Part shown: positions 1 to 8,233 of the stretch, one piece after another | Layout of the letters: each line of letters opens with the position of its first letter | Position numbering within the stretch: the stretch's first letter is position 1 | Origin: Candidatus Enterococcus ferrettii | GTDB lineage: Bacteria > Bacillota > Bacilli > Lactobacillales > Enterococcaceae | Reading direction: 5' to 3' | Assembly: GCF_017377655.1 (NCBI RefSeq) | Contig: NZ_JAFREL010000037.1 | Span: 1 to 19,484 of the forward strand | DNA length: 19,484 nt | Notes under the pieces: model-generated | Databases searched by the model: none | Told to the model about the DNA's origin: nothing | What the model saw: only the letters and a program-made list of their open reading frames with translations | Position numbers and translations under genes: made by a program

Positions 1-54
1 TCAAAGGTCTACTTGATAAAATCGGATGTTTCTTGTTGCATCAGCAACTCTTAA
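1..54 (-). other. Start of an untranslated leader leaving the window, probably rRNA operon leader
   Basis: This is the region transcribed to the left from the promoter at 55-83. It begins close to a perfect small hairpin (GTTGC-ATCA-GCAAC at 35-48) and has no ribosome-binding site or start codon before the edge. On the minus strand it ends in ACCTTTGA, which resembles the beginning of the boxA-type antitermination element (CTTTGAAAAC) in Gram-positive rRNA leaders. The rRNA identity is inferred; the gene itself lies outside the window. Confidence 0.4.
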
Positions 55-83
55 ATCTTATCATTTCACCGTTTAAATGTCAA
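55..83 (-). promoter_or_regulatory. Strong sigma-A promoter firing off the left edge (proximal of three)
   Basis: On the minus strand, TTGACA (78-83) is followed by a 17-base spacer and TAAGAT (55-60). The -35 is a perfect match and the -10 matches at four of six positions. Transcription would start near 48. It is the closest of three promoters in the same orientation, which is the usual arrangement of rRNA operons. Confidence 0.75.
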
Positions 84-150
84 TAAGTTTTTTTGCTTTT
101 TTTGTTTTAAAAAAACATGATTACTATCTATCATTATCAGCGACTTTATA

Positions 151-179
151 AAAATACCATAAGTGAAATCATCCGTCAA
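151..179 (-). promoter_or_regulatory. Second tandem minus-strand promoter
   Basis: TTGACG (174-179) lies 17 bases from TATTTT (151-156) on the minus strand. It points the same way as the promoter at 55-83 with no gene between, so it should feed the same transcript. Confidence 0.6.
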
Positions 180-232
180 CAAGTTTTTGAAAAAATATTT
201 TCAGAAGATTTCATCTCGTTGGAACAAATAAT

Positions 233-261
233 AATATAGCAATTTTCATCATTTAATGCAA
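233..261 (-). promoter_or_regulatory. Third, distal tandem minus-strand promoter
   Basis: TTGCAT (256-261) lies 17 bases from TATATT (233-238) on the minus strand. The surrounding DNA from about 60 to 386 is very AT-rich and contains no open reading frame I would support. The part between this promoter and the covS terminator (262-386) shows nothing further that I can name. Confidence 0.5.
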
Positions 262-386
262 CTATAAAATAGAATTCTTCTACATTTTTTCTTAATGCGA
301 ACAAAATGTCCCTATACTAAAATAACGTTCGATTTTTGAAGCAAAAATAACAGTATACTGAAGCCTATTCATAAAAATAATTGCAT

Positions 387-417
387 AAAAAAATCAGCCG
401 ATTATTGTTCGACTGAT
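387..417 (-). terminator. Rho-independent terminator of covRS
   Basis: The minus-strand transcript forms a 9-base-pair stem (393-401 with 409-417, one G-U pair) around a 7-base loop and then runs into a U tract (387-392). The stem overlaps the covS stop codon. It separates covRS from the promoter array to the left. Confidence 0.85.
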
Positions 418-1910
418 TCTTCTTCCACCATAGGTATAAAAATTCTAAAGATCGTACCTTGACCAAGGGAGCTTTCTACACTAATGTGACCTTTGTAACT
501 TTCAATTAGCTTATGAGCTATCGATAAACCTAACCCATTTCCTCCTTTTGTTCGTGCACGTGCCTTGTCCACTCGATAAAAACGATTGAACACTTTATCA
601 ATGTCTTCATCTGGAATACCTTCACCAAAATCTTGAATCGCAATTTCAAACTCATTCAGAGTCGAAGAAATCGATATATGCACTTCTTTACGATCCGTTG
701 AATACTTAACTGCATTGTCCATAATGATAATCATGATTTGTTCCAAATGATTTCGGTAGATTTTTAACTGACGCTCGTTTTCTAGATCATCATCTAAAGT
801 AAATGTAAACTCTGGATATAGTAATTTAAAGTTGTTAAAGACTTGGTAAGTTACTTCTTTTGCATTGGAAGTCTCATTTCCATAATATACATCTACTTGT
901 TCCGCACGAGATAGATCTAACATTTCTTGTACTAAGCTCTTCATTCGTTCAATTTCTTGAAGACTGGCTTGAATTGACTCTTCTAAAATTTCAGGGTCAT
1001 CTTTCCCCCATCGATTAAGTAAACTGAGATGCCCTTCAATCACTGCTACAGGAGTACGTAATTCATGTGAAACATCTTCAACAAATTGTTCTTGCTGCTT
1101 AATATACATTCTAATACGGTCAATTACGTCATTAAAAATCATTGCTAAATCTGCCAATTCATCGTTTGTAGTGATTTCTGGTACATGTACATCTGCCTGT
1201 GGATCTTGACGAATAATCTCCATTGTATCTCGCAAAATTTTAACAGGCTTTAAGAAGTATGAAGATAATAAGAAGCCTAAAAAACTGCTAAGTACTAAAG
1301 AAACAATTTCTAATACAATCAACGTTATTAACAATTTACTTCGCATTTCATAAAAGTCAGAAAGTTCATAAAAAACCTGAGCATATCCTATCTTCTCTCG
1401 GGTTTCCTTAGAGTAGATTGGTTCAATGGACAAGAAGCCATTTCGATTATCAAGTGTAACGATTGTAGGGCTTTTGTGCTCTGTCTGTACTAAAGGATGA
1501 TATACTTCCTGCGTTTTAAAAATTAACTTTTTATCCAAATTATAGATATCTAATGAAAGCTGCGGTTGGCCTAATTCAGCTACAAAGCTGTCAATTCGCA
1601 ACATATTGCCCTCAAGTGTCATATTCCGATCATACAGAGCATTGTCGAGATTAGACGACTCTGTTAACGTACGGTATGTATTTACTAAAGTAAGCTCTTC
1701 ATCCGAATTCGCTAAACGTGACGATACGTCTGAGATTGTCTGCTCAACATTATTTCTTTCTTTAGCAACAATAAGATTGACTGAAGATTTATAAGTGATC
1801 ACTGCAAAGATTGTAAATACAACAAATATAAAGAAAGAACTTGTAAAGGCCCACTTGATAGTAAGTGAAGGCCCCTTCAGTTCTCCGTGCTTTTTAAAAA
1901 GCTTTCTCAT
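402..1910 (-). CDS. covS: Membrane sensor histidine kinase, CovS/CsrS/LisK type
   Basis: Senses an envelope or environmental cue, autophosphorylates on histidine and passes phosphate to the regulator encoded just upstream. At 502 residues it matches the roughly 500-residue CovS family. A first membrane helix is at about 19-40, an extracytoplasmic sensor region at 41-192, a second helix at about 193-217, and a HAMP linker follows. The H box VSHELRTP carries the phospho-acceptor His282. The ATPase domain has the N box (MDNAVKY, Asn399), G1 (DFGEGIP, 427-433) and G2 (GGNGLGLS, 456-463), so it should be active. The start overlaps the covR stop as ATGA, indicating translational coupling. The symbol follows the streptococcal/enterococcal CovS-CsrS and listerial LisK families; Listeria lisRK also lies beside gnd. 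The signal it senses cannot be read from the sequence. Confidence 0.93.
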   Translation of the reverse strand: MRKLFKKHGELKGPSLTIKWAFTSSFFIFVVFTIFAVITYKSSVNLIVAKERNNVEQTISDVSSRLANSDEELTLVNTYRTLTESSNLDNALYDRNMTLEGNMLRIDSFVAELGQPQLSLDIYNLDKKLIFKTQEVYHPLVQTEHKSPTIVTLDNRNGFLSIEPIYSKETREKIGYAQVFYELSDFYEMRSKLLITLIVLEIVSLVLSSFLGFLLSSYFLKPVKILRDTMEIIRQDPQADVHVPEITTNDELADLAMIFNDVIDRIRMYIKQQEQFVEDVSHELRTPVAVIEGHLSLLNRWGKDDPEILEESIQASLQEIERMKSLVQEMLDLSRAEQVDVYYGNETSNAKEVTYQVFNNFKLLYPEFTFTLDDDLENERQLKIYRNHLEQIMIIIMDNAVKYSTDRKEVHISISSTLNEFEIAIQDFGEGIPDEDIDKVFNRFYRVDKARARTKGGNGLGLSIAHKLIESYKGHISVESSLGQGTIFRIFIPMVEEESVEQ

Positions 1911-2593
1911 GATCGCATTACATATCCTGTTCCACGAACAGTTTGAATGTAGCTGTCTTCCCCATTAACATCAATTTTGTTACGTAGATAACGAATGTAA
2001 ACATCAACTACATTTGTTTCAACCTCAGTTTCATAGCCCCAGACTTTATTTAATAAAACATCTCGTGCCAAAACGACGTTCACATTTTCCATTAAAGTCA
2101 GTAAAAGTTCGTATTCACGTTTAGTTAATTCAATAATGTCATTGCCACGACGGACTACTCGATTCTCTTTTTCAATAGTCAAATCACGATAGGTAATTGT
2201 AGTCTGCTTAGCTACATTTTTATCACCTTCTATGTCGATGCGGCGTAGCAAAGCGCGTAAACGGGCTAACAACTCCTCAATAGCAAACGGTTTGACGATA
2301 TAATCGTCAGCGCCATGATCCAGACCAGAAACTCGATCAATTACTGAATCTCTGGCAGTCATCATAATGATTGGTGTATTTTTTACTTGTCTTACACGTC
2401 GGCACACCTCTAAGCCATTTAACTCCGGCAACATCAGGTCCAATAAAATAGCATCCCAGTCATTTTCTAGAGCTGCTTCAAGTCCCGTACGTCCATTGTA
2501 GTGGACATCTGTATCATAACCTTCATGTTTCAACTCAAGTTCTACGAAACGAGCTAAATTTTTTTCATCTTCAATGATTAGAATATTACTCAT
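1907..2593 (-). CDS. covR: OmpR-family response regulator, CovR/CsrR/LisR type
   Basis: Cytoplasmic DNA-binding partner of the adjacent kinase. Its 228 residues equal the length of streptococcal CovR, and similarity is high along the whole chain. The receiver domain (about 1-118) has the acidic pair in IIEDE, phospho-acceptor Asp52 in LLDLMLP, switch Thr79 and Lys101 in VKPF. The C-terminal winged helix (about 130-228) has the LTKREYELL and [15 protein letters not shown] motifs. CovR family members mostly repress virulence, capsule or stress genes. One difference is notable: the position equivalent to CovR Thr65, which the Ser/Thr kinase Stk phosphorylates in streptococci, is Cys64 here. The ribosome site GGAAAGGA lies upstream of the ATG. 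Confidence 0.95.
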   Translation of the reverse strand: MSNILIIEDEKNLARFVELELKHEGYDTDVHYNGRTGLEAALENDWDAILLDLMLPELNGLEVCRRVRQVKNTPIIMMTARDSVIDRVSGLDHGADDYIVKPFAIEELLARLRALLRRIDIEGDKNVAKQTTITYRDLTIEKENRVVRRGNDIIELTKREYELLLTLMENVNVVLARDVLLNKVWGYETEVETNVVDVYIRYLRNKIDVNGEDSYIQTVRGTGYVMRS

Positions 2594-2668
2594 ACTTTTT
2601 ATTCCTTTCCAAATCGTTCTTGCTTAACCCAAAGATTCAGCGGTCTAAGCCTTTCAGAAGCTATTGAC

Positions 2669-2697
2669 ATTTTAGCATGAAATCCCTAATAAAAAAA
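2669..2697 (-). promoter_or_regulatory. Candidate covRS promoter
   Basis: On the minus strand an extended -10, TGC-TAAAAT (2669-2677), lies about 70 bases before the covR start. The -35 position falls in the T tract of the gnd terminator (2692-2697, TTTTTT) and is poor, as is common with extended -10 promoters. Read-through from gnd could also supply covRS. Confidence 0.45.
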
Positions 2698-2732
2698 CTA
2701 GGGACTATTAAACAATTAAAAATCCCTAGTTT
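2691..2732 (-). terminator. Terminator of gnd with a competing third repeat
   Basis: The minus-strand transcript of gnd pairs 2723-2732 with 2695-2704 (AAACTAGGGA with TCCCTAGTTT), a 10-base-pair stem with an 18-base loop, followed by a U run at 2691-2697. A further TCCCTA at 2683-2688 could instead pair with the TAGGGA at 2699-2704. Confidence 0.75.
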
Positions 2733-2740
2733 TAAACTAT

Positions 2741-4162
2741 TTATTCTTCATCATACCAACTGTAATGATAAATACCTTCTTTATCAGTTCGTTCATAAGT
2801 GTGAGCACCAAAGTAATCGCGCTGAGCTTGAATTAAGTTTGCTGGTAGACGTTCAGCACGATAAGAATCGTAATAAGAAATTGCTGAAGAGAAAGTTGGA
2901 ACGGGGATGCCTGCTTGAACAGCAATCCCTACAACTTCACGAACAGCAGATTGGTACTTGCTTGCAATTTCTTGGAAATAACTGTCTAGCATCAAATTTG
3001 CTAAATCAGTATCATTTTCGTAAGCATCTGTAATTTTTTGCAAGAAACGAGCACGAATAATACATCCGGCACGCCAGATTTTAGCAATATCACCATATGG
3101 CAGATCCCAACCATATTCTTTTGATGCTGCACGAAGTTGTGCGAAGCCTTGCGCATAACTCATAAGCTTACTGAAGTATAACGCTTCACGTATTTTTTCA
3201 ACTAATTCTTTTTTATCACCATTATATTTGTAAGGTGCAGGGCCACTCAAAACCTTACTTGCTTCAACACGCTCTTCTTTATATGCTGAAATGAAACGCG
3301 AAAAAACTGACTCAGTAATCAACGGAAGCGGCACACCCAAATCTAAAGCACTTTGAGAGGTCCATTTTCCAGTTCCTTTATTTCCTGCAGCATCCAAAAT
3401 TATATCTACTACCGGTTTATCAGTGCCTTCATCGTCTTTTCTAGTTAAAATATCTGCGGTAATTTCAATTAAATAGCTGTCTAATTCACCCTTGTTCCAT
3501 TCGGCAAAAACATCAGCCATTTCATCAACAGACAGACCTAACAATTGTTTCATTAAGTCATAAGACTCAGCAATTAATTGCATGTCTCCGTATTCAATAC
3601 CATTGTGAACCATTTTAACGTAATGACCGGCACCATTTGCGCCAATGTAGGTTACACATGGTACGCCGTCTTCAGCCTTAGCAGCAATTTGTTCGAAGAT
3701 TGGGGCTACTAGGTCATAAGCTTCCTTTTGACCACCAGGCATCATAGAAGGACCTTCTAAGGCTCCCTTTTCACCGCCAGAAACTCCTGTACCGATAAAG
3801 TTGATCCCTGAGTTAGCCAATTCTTCATTTCTGCGCATTGTATCCTTAAAGAAGGTATTTCCTCCATCAATTAATACATCGCCTTTATCTAAATGAGGCA
3901 ACAACTCTTGAATAGTGGCATCCGTTGCCGGACCCGCTTTAACCATTAACATAATACGACGAGGTTTCTCAATCGCATTTACGAATTCCTCAATAGAGAA
4001 TGTTGCTTCAAAGTTGCGGTCTGGATGTTCATCCACCACTACTTGAGTTTTTGAGCCTGTACGGTTATACAAGGCAACAGTGTATCCTCGGCTTTCGATA
4101 TTTAGGGCTAAATTCTTACCCATAACCGCCATTCCGACAACACCAAATTGTGCGTTTGACAT
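2741..4162 (-). CDS. gnd: 6-phosphogluconate dehydrogenase, decarboxylating
   Basis: Oxidises 6-phosphogluconate to ribulose 5-phosphate and CO2, making NADPH in the oxidative pentose-phosphate pathway. Its 473 residues are full length. The N-terminal Rossmann fold has GVVGMAVMG (7-15), and NRT at 33-35 is the usual NADP-selective turn. Substrate and catalytic residues are in [18 protein letters not shown] (from about 127) and KMVHNGIE (Lys183, Asn187, Glu190). The helical C-terminal domain contains [19 protein letters not shown] lies six bases before the ATG. It is transcribed alone from its own promoter and ends at the hairpin before covR. The same gnd-regulator-kinase order occurs around listerial lisRK. 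Confidence 0.98.
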   Translation of the reverse strand: MSNAQFGVVGMAVMGKNLALNIESRGYTVALYNRTGSKTQVVVDEHPDRNFEATFSIEEFVNAIEKPRRIMLMVKAGPATDATIQELLPHLDKGDVLIDGGNTFFKDTMRRNEELANSGINFIGTGVSGGEKGALEGPSMMPGGQKEAYDLVAPIFEQIAAKAEDGVPCVTYIGANGAGHYVKMVHNGIEYGDMQLIAESYDLMKQLLGLSVDEMADVFAEWNKGELDSYLIEITADILTRKDDEGTDKPVVDIILDAAGNKGTGKWTSQSALDLGVPLPLITESVFSRFISAYKEERVEASKVLSGPAPYKYNGDKKELVEKIREALYFSKLMSYAQGFAQLRAASKEYGWDLPYGDIAKIWRAGCIIRARFLQKITDAYENDTDLANLMLDSYFQEIASKYQSAVREVVGIAVQAGIPVPTFSSAISYYDSYRAERLPANLIQAQRDYFGAHTYERTDKEGIYHYSWYDEE

Positions 4163-4195
4163 AATATACCTCCTAATTATTCCGCTATCTTCTAC

Positions 4196-4224
4196 ATTAT
4201 ATCCTAAGGTGTAAAAAATGAAAA
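4196..4224 (-). promoter_or_regulatory. gnd promoter
   Basis: On the minus strand TTTTCA (4219-4224), a 17-base spacer and a perfect TATAAT (4196-4201) lie 34 bases before the gnd start codon. Confidence 0.75.
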
Positions 4225-4244
4225 AGGAATTGTGCGTAATAAAT

Positions 4245-4284
4245 AAAAAACCTCAAGACTCCATGGTTAGTCTTGAGGTTTTTT
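4245..4284. terminator. Symmetrical terminator between rpmF and gnd
   Basis: A perfect 16-base inverted repeat (4245-4260 and 4269-4284) with an 8-base loop, A-rich on one arm and T-rich on the other. It would end yceD-rpmF transcripts (minus) and can work in both directions. Confidence 0.9.
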
Positions 4285-4308
4285 GCTTTTCTATCATTAA
4301 AAAAGCTA

Positions 4309-4491
4309 TTATGCTTCTTCTTTAGACATAACATCTTTTCCATCGTAGTAGCCGCAGTTGGCACATACGTGATGACTCTTTTTCATTTCACCGCAGTTTG
4401 GACATTCGTTCAAACCTTTGATGGTTAATTTGTAATGAGTACGACGTTTTGCTTTTTTTGCTTTTGAAGTTCTTCTAGCTGGTACTGCCAT
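4309..4491 (-). CDS. rpmF: 50S ribosomal protein L32, zinc-binding form
   Basis: Small basic protein of the large ribosomal subunit. The 60-residue chain begins [20 protein letters not shown], the typical L32 N terminus, and keeps both zinc pairs CPNC (Cys30, Cys33) and CANC (Cys43, Cys46). It is therefore the zinc-containing type, not the cysteine-free paralogue some Firmicutes use under zinc limitation. A near-perfect AGGAGGTG lies eight bases before the ATG. It follows yceD in the same operon after 59 bases, a very widely conserved pairing. Confidence 0.98.
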   Translation of the reverse strand: MAVPARRTSKAKKAKRRTHYKLTIKGLNECPNCGEMKKSHHVCANCGYYDGKDVMSKEEA

Positions 4492-4550
4492 TGGTGTTAC
4501 ACCTCCTTGTAAAATGAAGTATCTTAAAATAGATACATATTATTCCAATC

Positions 4551-5099
4551 TTACTTGTTATCCTCTTCGTTAAAAAGTTCGGACAATTTTGCAAGACGAG
4601 GATCAATTGCTTCTGCTTGTTCCTTTTTCGCGAAGTATTCTTCTTCAGAAACCACTTGCCAATCATTTCCCTTAGGTAATTCTTTAGCACTTTTCTCTTC
4701 ATCTGATAATACTTGCAATGGAATTGCCAGCAGTATGTTGTCTTCGACAGAATCCGTAAGATCGATTGTATCACTCTCTAACACAATAACTTCTTCTTCA
4801 CGGTCTTCTTCCTGCACCGACCATTGCTCTTTTGTCATGAATATCTCATCCACAGAAAGATCAAGCGGCAGGTCTACTGGTTCAAGCGAACGGGAAGACG
4901 GAACAGTTACAGTTGTCGTTAACCGATAATGTAAGATATATTCTTTTTTCCCGACAGACAAGATTCCTGTAACCTTTACAGGTGCTACTGCCAAAATTTC
5001 TGAATCGCGTTGTTTTAAAGAGTCATTAACATCCATTGTTTCTGAGAAATTTAATGGTTCTTCTTGATAACGTCGCAATTCTATAATGGACCATTTCAT
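4551..5099 (-). CDS. yceD: YceD family protein (DUF177), linked to L32
   Basis: Member of the DUF177/YceD family, which bacteria almost always encode directly before rpmF. Family members have been linked to large-subunit rRNA or ribosome assembly, but the molecular role is not settled. The 182-residue acidic protein shows the family landmarks: an N-terminal segment ending in a strand-rich domain, LPLDLSVDEIF (about 77-87), DTIDLTDSVEDNILLAIPL (about 110-128) and the C-terminal DPRLAKLSEL. The cysteine pair present in many homologues is absent. GAGGTGATG lies before the ATG, and the gene sits behind a perfect promoter that also drives rpmF. Confidence 0.9.
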   Translation of the reverse strand: MKWSIIELRRYQEEPLNFSETMDVNDSLKQRDSEILAVAPVKVTGILSVGKKEYILHYRLTTTVTVPSSRSLEPVDLPLDLSVDEIFMTKEQWSVQEEDREEEVIVLESDTIDLTDSVEDNILLAIPLQVLSDEEKSAKELPKGNDWQVVSEEEYFAKKEQAEAIDPRLAKLSELFNEEDNK

Positions 5100-5127
5100 T
5101 ATTCATCACCTCTAAGCAACAATCGAT

Positions 5128-5156
5128 ATTATACAGGTGGAAAAATTCTTTGTCAA
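5128..5156 (-). promoter_or_regulatory. yceD-rpmF promoter, perfect sigma-A consensus
   Basis: On the minus strand TTGACA (5151-5156), exactly 17 bases, then TATAAT (5128-5133). This is full consensus for the housekeeping sigma factor and fits high constitutive transcription of a ribosomal protein operon. The start codon is 28 bases downstream. Confidence 0.92.
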
Positions 5157-5220
5157 TGAAATTTTCTTGACACCTTGAAAAAAACTGATGCTACTGCGTT
5201 TTTTTAACATCATTTTTATG

Positions 5221-5262
5221 AAAACAAGAGAAAAGGGTGAACCAAATTTAATTGGCTCACCC
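5221..5262 (-). terminator. Terminator of the pfkA-pyk unit
   Basis: In the minus-strand transcript 5252-5262 pairs with 5235-5245 (GGGTGAGCCAA with TTGGTTCACCC, one G-U pair) around a 6-base loop. A U-rich stretch (5221-5234) follows, starting just after the pyk stop codon. Confidence 0.85.
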
Positions 5263-5276
5263 CAAGAAAGACAACC

Positions 5277-7061
5277 TTAAATGGCTGTAGTTTCTCCACG
5301 GTAAACAATTCCGCGACGAGGGTCTACTGTTACTAACTCGCCATCAACAATAATTGTAGTTGCATCTTTAGCGCCAACAATAACTGGAATATCTTGTGCA
5401 ATGCCGACAACAGCAGCATGAGAAGTTAATCCGCCATCTTCAACGATTAAAGCAGCAGCTTTTTCAATTGCAGGCATATATTCTTTATCAGTTGTTGGTA
5501 CAACTAGAACCATACCTTCTTTAGCGTTTTTCACAGCTTCTTCAGCAGAAGATGCGATCACTGCGTTTGCAACAACAGCTTTTTCACCAACACCTTGTGC
5601 TTCTAATAATTTAGAGCCAATTAATTGGATTTTCATCACGTTAGTTGTTCCGCGTTCGCCAACTGGAACACCTGCAGTGATTAGAATTAGGTCGCCTTCT
5701 TTAGCAAAGCCTAAATCTACAGCTTTTTTAGTAGCTAATTCAAACATATCATCTGTTGTAGTTGGTTTTTCTGCTACAGTTGGATAAACACCCCAGTTTA
5801 ACATTAAACCGCGTTTGGTGCGCTCGTCAAACGTTACAGCCAAGATATCTGCGTCCGGACGGTATTTAGAGATCATCTTAGCAGTGTACCCTGATTCTGT
5901 TGCAGCGACGATAGTTTTAACACCTAAATTGTGCGCAGCGCGTGCTACTGACAGGCTGACAGTTTCAGTTACGTCGGTTTTATCAAATTCATTAATTTGG
6001 AAAGTACCCATTTCTTCAAGTGCCTTTTCAGCTTCTTGGTCAATACGAGCCATAGTTGCTACAGCTTCAACTGGGTAATCACCGTTTGCTGATTCACCTG
6101 AAAGCATAGTAGCATCCGTTCCGTCGAAAACAGCGTTCGCAACGTCAGAAGCTTCAGCACGTGTAGGACGTGGGTTACTTTGCATAGATTCTAACATTTG
6201 TGTAGCGGTAATAACCGATTTACCCGCAGCATTACATTTTTTAATAATTGATTTTTGAACCATCGGAACTTCTTCTGCTGGAATTTCAACACCCATATCA
6301 CCACGAGCAACCATAATACCATCAGAAACTTTGATGATTTCGTCAATGTTGTCAATACCTTCTTGAGATTCAATTTTAGAGAAGATTTGAACATGCATCA
6401 TGTCTTTTTCTTCTAAAATTTCACGGATTTCTAAAACATCTTGTGCTTTACGTACAAAACTAGCAGCGATAAAATCAATATCGTTATCTAATCCAAAACG
6501 AATATCTTCTGCATCCTTTTCAGTAATACCCGGCAAACTGATCGAAACACCAGGTGCATTAACACCTTTGCGTGAACCTAACATACCAGCATTTTTAACG
6601 ACAACAACTAGCTCACGTGCAGCTTCATCCTTTTCGATAATTTCCATGTCAATTAAGCCATCATCGAATAAAACGTGTCCGCCAACGTGAACATCCTCGA
6701 ATAAGCCAGGATAAGTAACCGCAATTTTTTCTTTTGTTCCTTTATGTTCAGGGTTCATTGAAATACGAGTTTTATCTCCAACTTCAAATTGGATATAGCC
6801 CGCACGACCATAATCTGCTTCTGTAGTGTCTTGTACCGTTGTGCGAATTTCTGCACCTTTTGTATCTAAAAGAATACCGACGTCTTTTCCTGTTTTCTTA
6901 ACAGCTTCACGAACAAGAGTCATACGACTTAATTGCTCTTCATGGTCACCATGAGAAAAGTTGAAACGAAAGACATTTGCACCAGCCTCGATCAACTCTG
7001 AGATGATTTCAAGTGTATTACTTGCTGGTCCTAATGTACTAACGATTTTTGTTTTTTTCAT
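5277..7061 (-). CDS. pyk: Pyruvate kinase with C-terminal PEP-utiliser domain
   Basis: Makes ATP and pyruvate from phosphoenolpyruvate and ADP, the last step of glycolysis. At 594 residues it is the long Bacillus-type form. The barrel has FRFNFSHG (Arg32, Asn34, Ser36, His38), DTKGAEIRT (66-74), FSKIESQEG with Lys229 and Glu231, VARGDMG (Asp255) and ITATQMLESM (Thr287). The allosteric C domain runs to about 475. The extra domain (about 490-590) is a PEP-utiliser mobile domain with GGLTSHAAVVG around His548. In Bacillus-type enzymes this appendage is not needed for catalysis. AGGAG precedes the ATG. The gene lies 72 bases after pfkA with only a small hairpin between, so the two are probably one operon. 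Confidence 0.98.
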   Translation of the reverse strand: MKKTKIVSTLGPASNTLEIISELIEAGANVFRFNFSHGDHEEQLSRMTLVREAVKKTGKDVGILLDTKGAEIRTTVQDTTEADYGRAGYIQFEVGDKTRISMNPEHKGTKEKIAVTYPGLFEDVHVGGHVLFDDGLIDMEIIEKDEAARELVVVVKNAGMLGSRKGVNAPGVSISLPGITEKDAEDIRFGLDNDIDFIAASFVRKAQDVLEIREILEEKDMMHVQIFSKIESQEGIDNIDEIIKVSDGIMVARGDMGVEIPAEEVPMVQKSIIKKCNAAGKSVITATQMLESMQSNPRPTRAEASDVANAVFDGTDATMLSGESANGDYPVEAVATMARIDQEAEKALEEMGTFQINEFDKTDVTETVSLSVARAAHNLGVKTIVAATESGYTAKMISKYRPDADILAVTFDERTKRGLMLNWGVYPTVAEKPTTTDDMFELATKKAVDLGFAKEGDLILITAGVPVGERGTTNVMKIQLIGSKLLEAQGVGEKAVVANAVIASSAEEAVKNAKEGMVLVVPTTDKEYMPAIEKAAALIVEDGGLTSHAAVVGIAQDIPVIVGAKDATTIIVDGELVTVDPRRGIVYRGETTAI

Positions 7062-7106
7062 TATATAAACGCTCCTATTCTTGTTGTCATTGCTTTTATA
7101 ATTAAA

Positions 7107-7119
7107 TAGCCTCGGGCTA
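7107..7119 (-). other. Small intercistronic hairpin between pfkA and pyk
   Basis: A 5-base-pair stem with a 3-base loop (TAGCC, GGCTA) lies in the 72-base gap between the two genes and is followed by an AT-rich stretch with no long U run. It is too weak to be a full terminator and may be a processing or stability element; no function is proven. Confidence 0.3.
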
Positions 7120-7133
7120 CCTAGTTAACGAGA

Positions 7134-8105
<972 letters not shown>

Positions 8106-8140
8106 TCAAAAAATTATTAATCAAGCATTGTTCTCAATTC

Positions 8141-8157
8141 ATGGTACATTCTACCAT
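8141..8157. promoter_or_regulatory. pfkA promoter -10 inside a small palindrome
   Basis: On the minus strand the best -10 is TAGAAT (8148-8153), about 50 bases before pfkA; no good -35 is seen. A perfect inverted repeat (ATGGTA-N5-TACCAT, 8141-8157) covers it. It could be an operator or a 5-prime hairpin. I saw no convincing CcpA site. Confidence 0.4.
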
Positions 8158-8233
8158 CAAAGCCGCTAAAAGTCTTGGAAAGATGTTAGGAAAGTTTGAT
8201 ATACCTGAAAAAAGTTTTGAAAGTTACAAGAAA

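Noticed and set aside
2664..2692. Plus-strand promoter (TTGACA, 17 bases, TAATAA) running antisense into gnd
   Set aside because: The -35 is perfect but the -10 matches only three of six positions, and the segment is better explained as the reverse of the covR extended -10. No plus-strand gene follows.
2677..3033. 118-codon plus-strand reading frame inside gnd
   Set aside because: It is the complement of a highly conserved gene, begins in the gnd terminator and has no ribosome site or protein-like composition.
4475..4774. 99-codon minus-strand frame overlapping yceD and rpmF
   Set aside because: Out-of-frame shadow of yceD; the conserved YceD and L32 frames explain this DNA fully.
5165..5215. 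Possible hairpin between A7 and T7 runs upstream of the yceD promoter
   Set aside because: Only A-T pairs around a large loop; the real pyk terminator lies at 5221-5262.
8170..8190. CcpA (cre) site upstream of pfkA
   Set aside because: The AGCGGCTTT segment matches the core CG but fails at several invariant cre positions on both strands.
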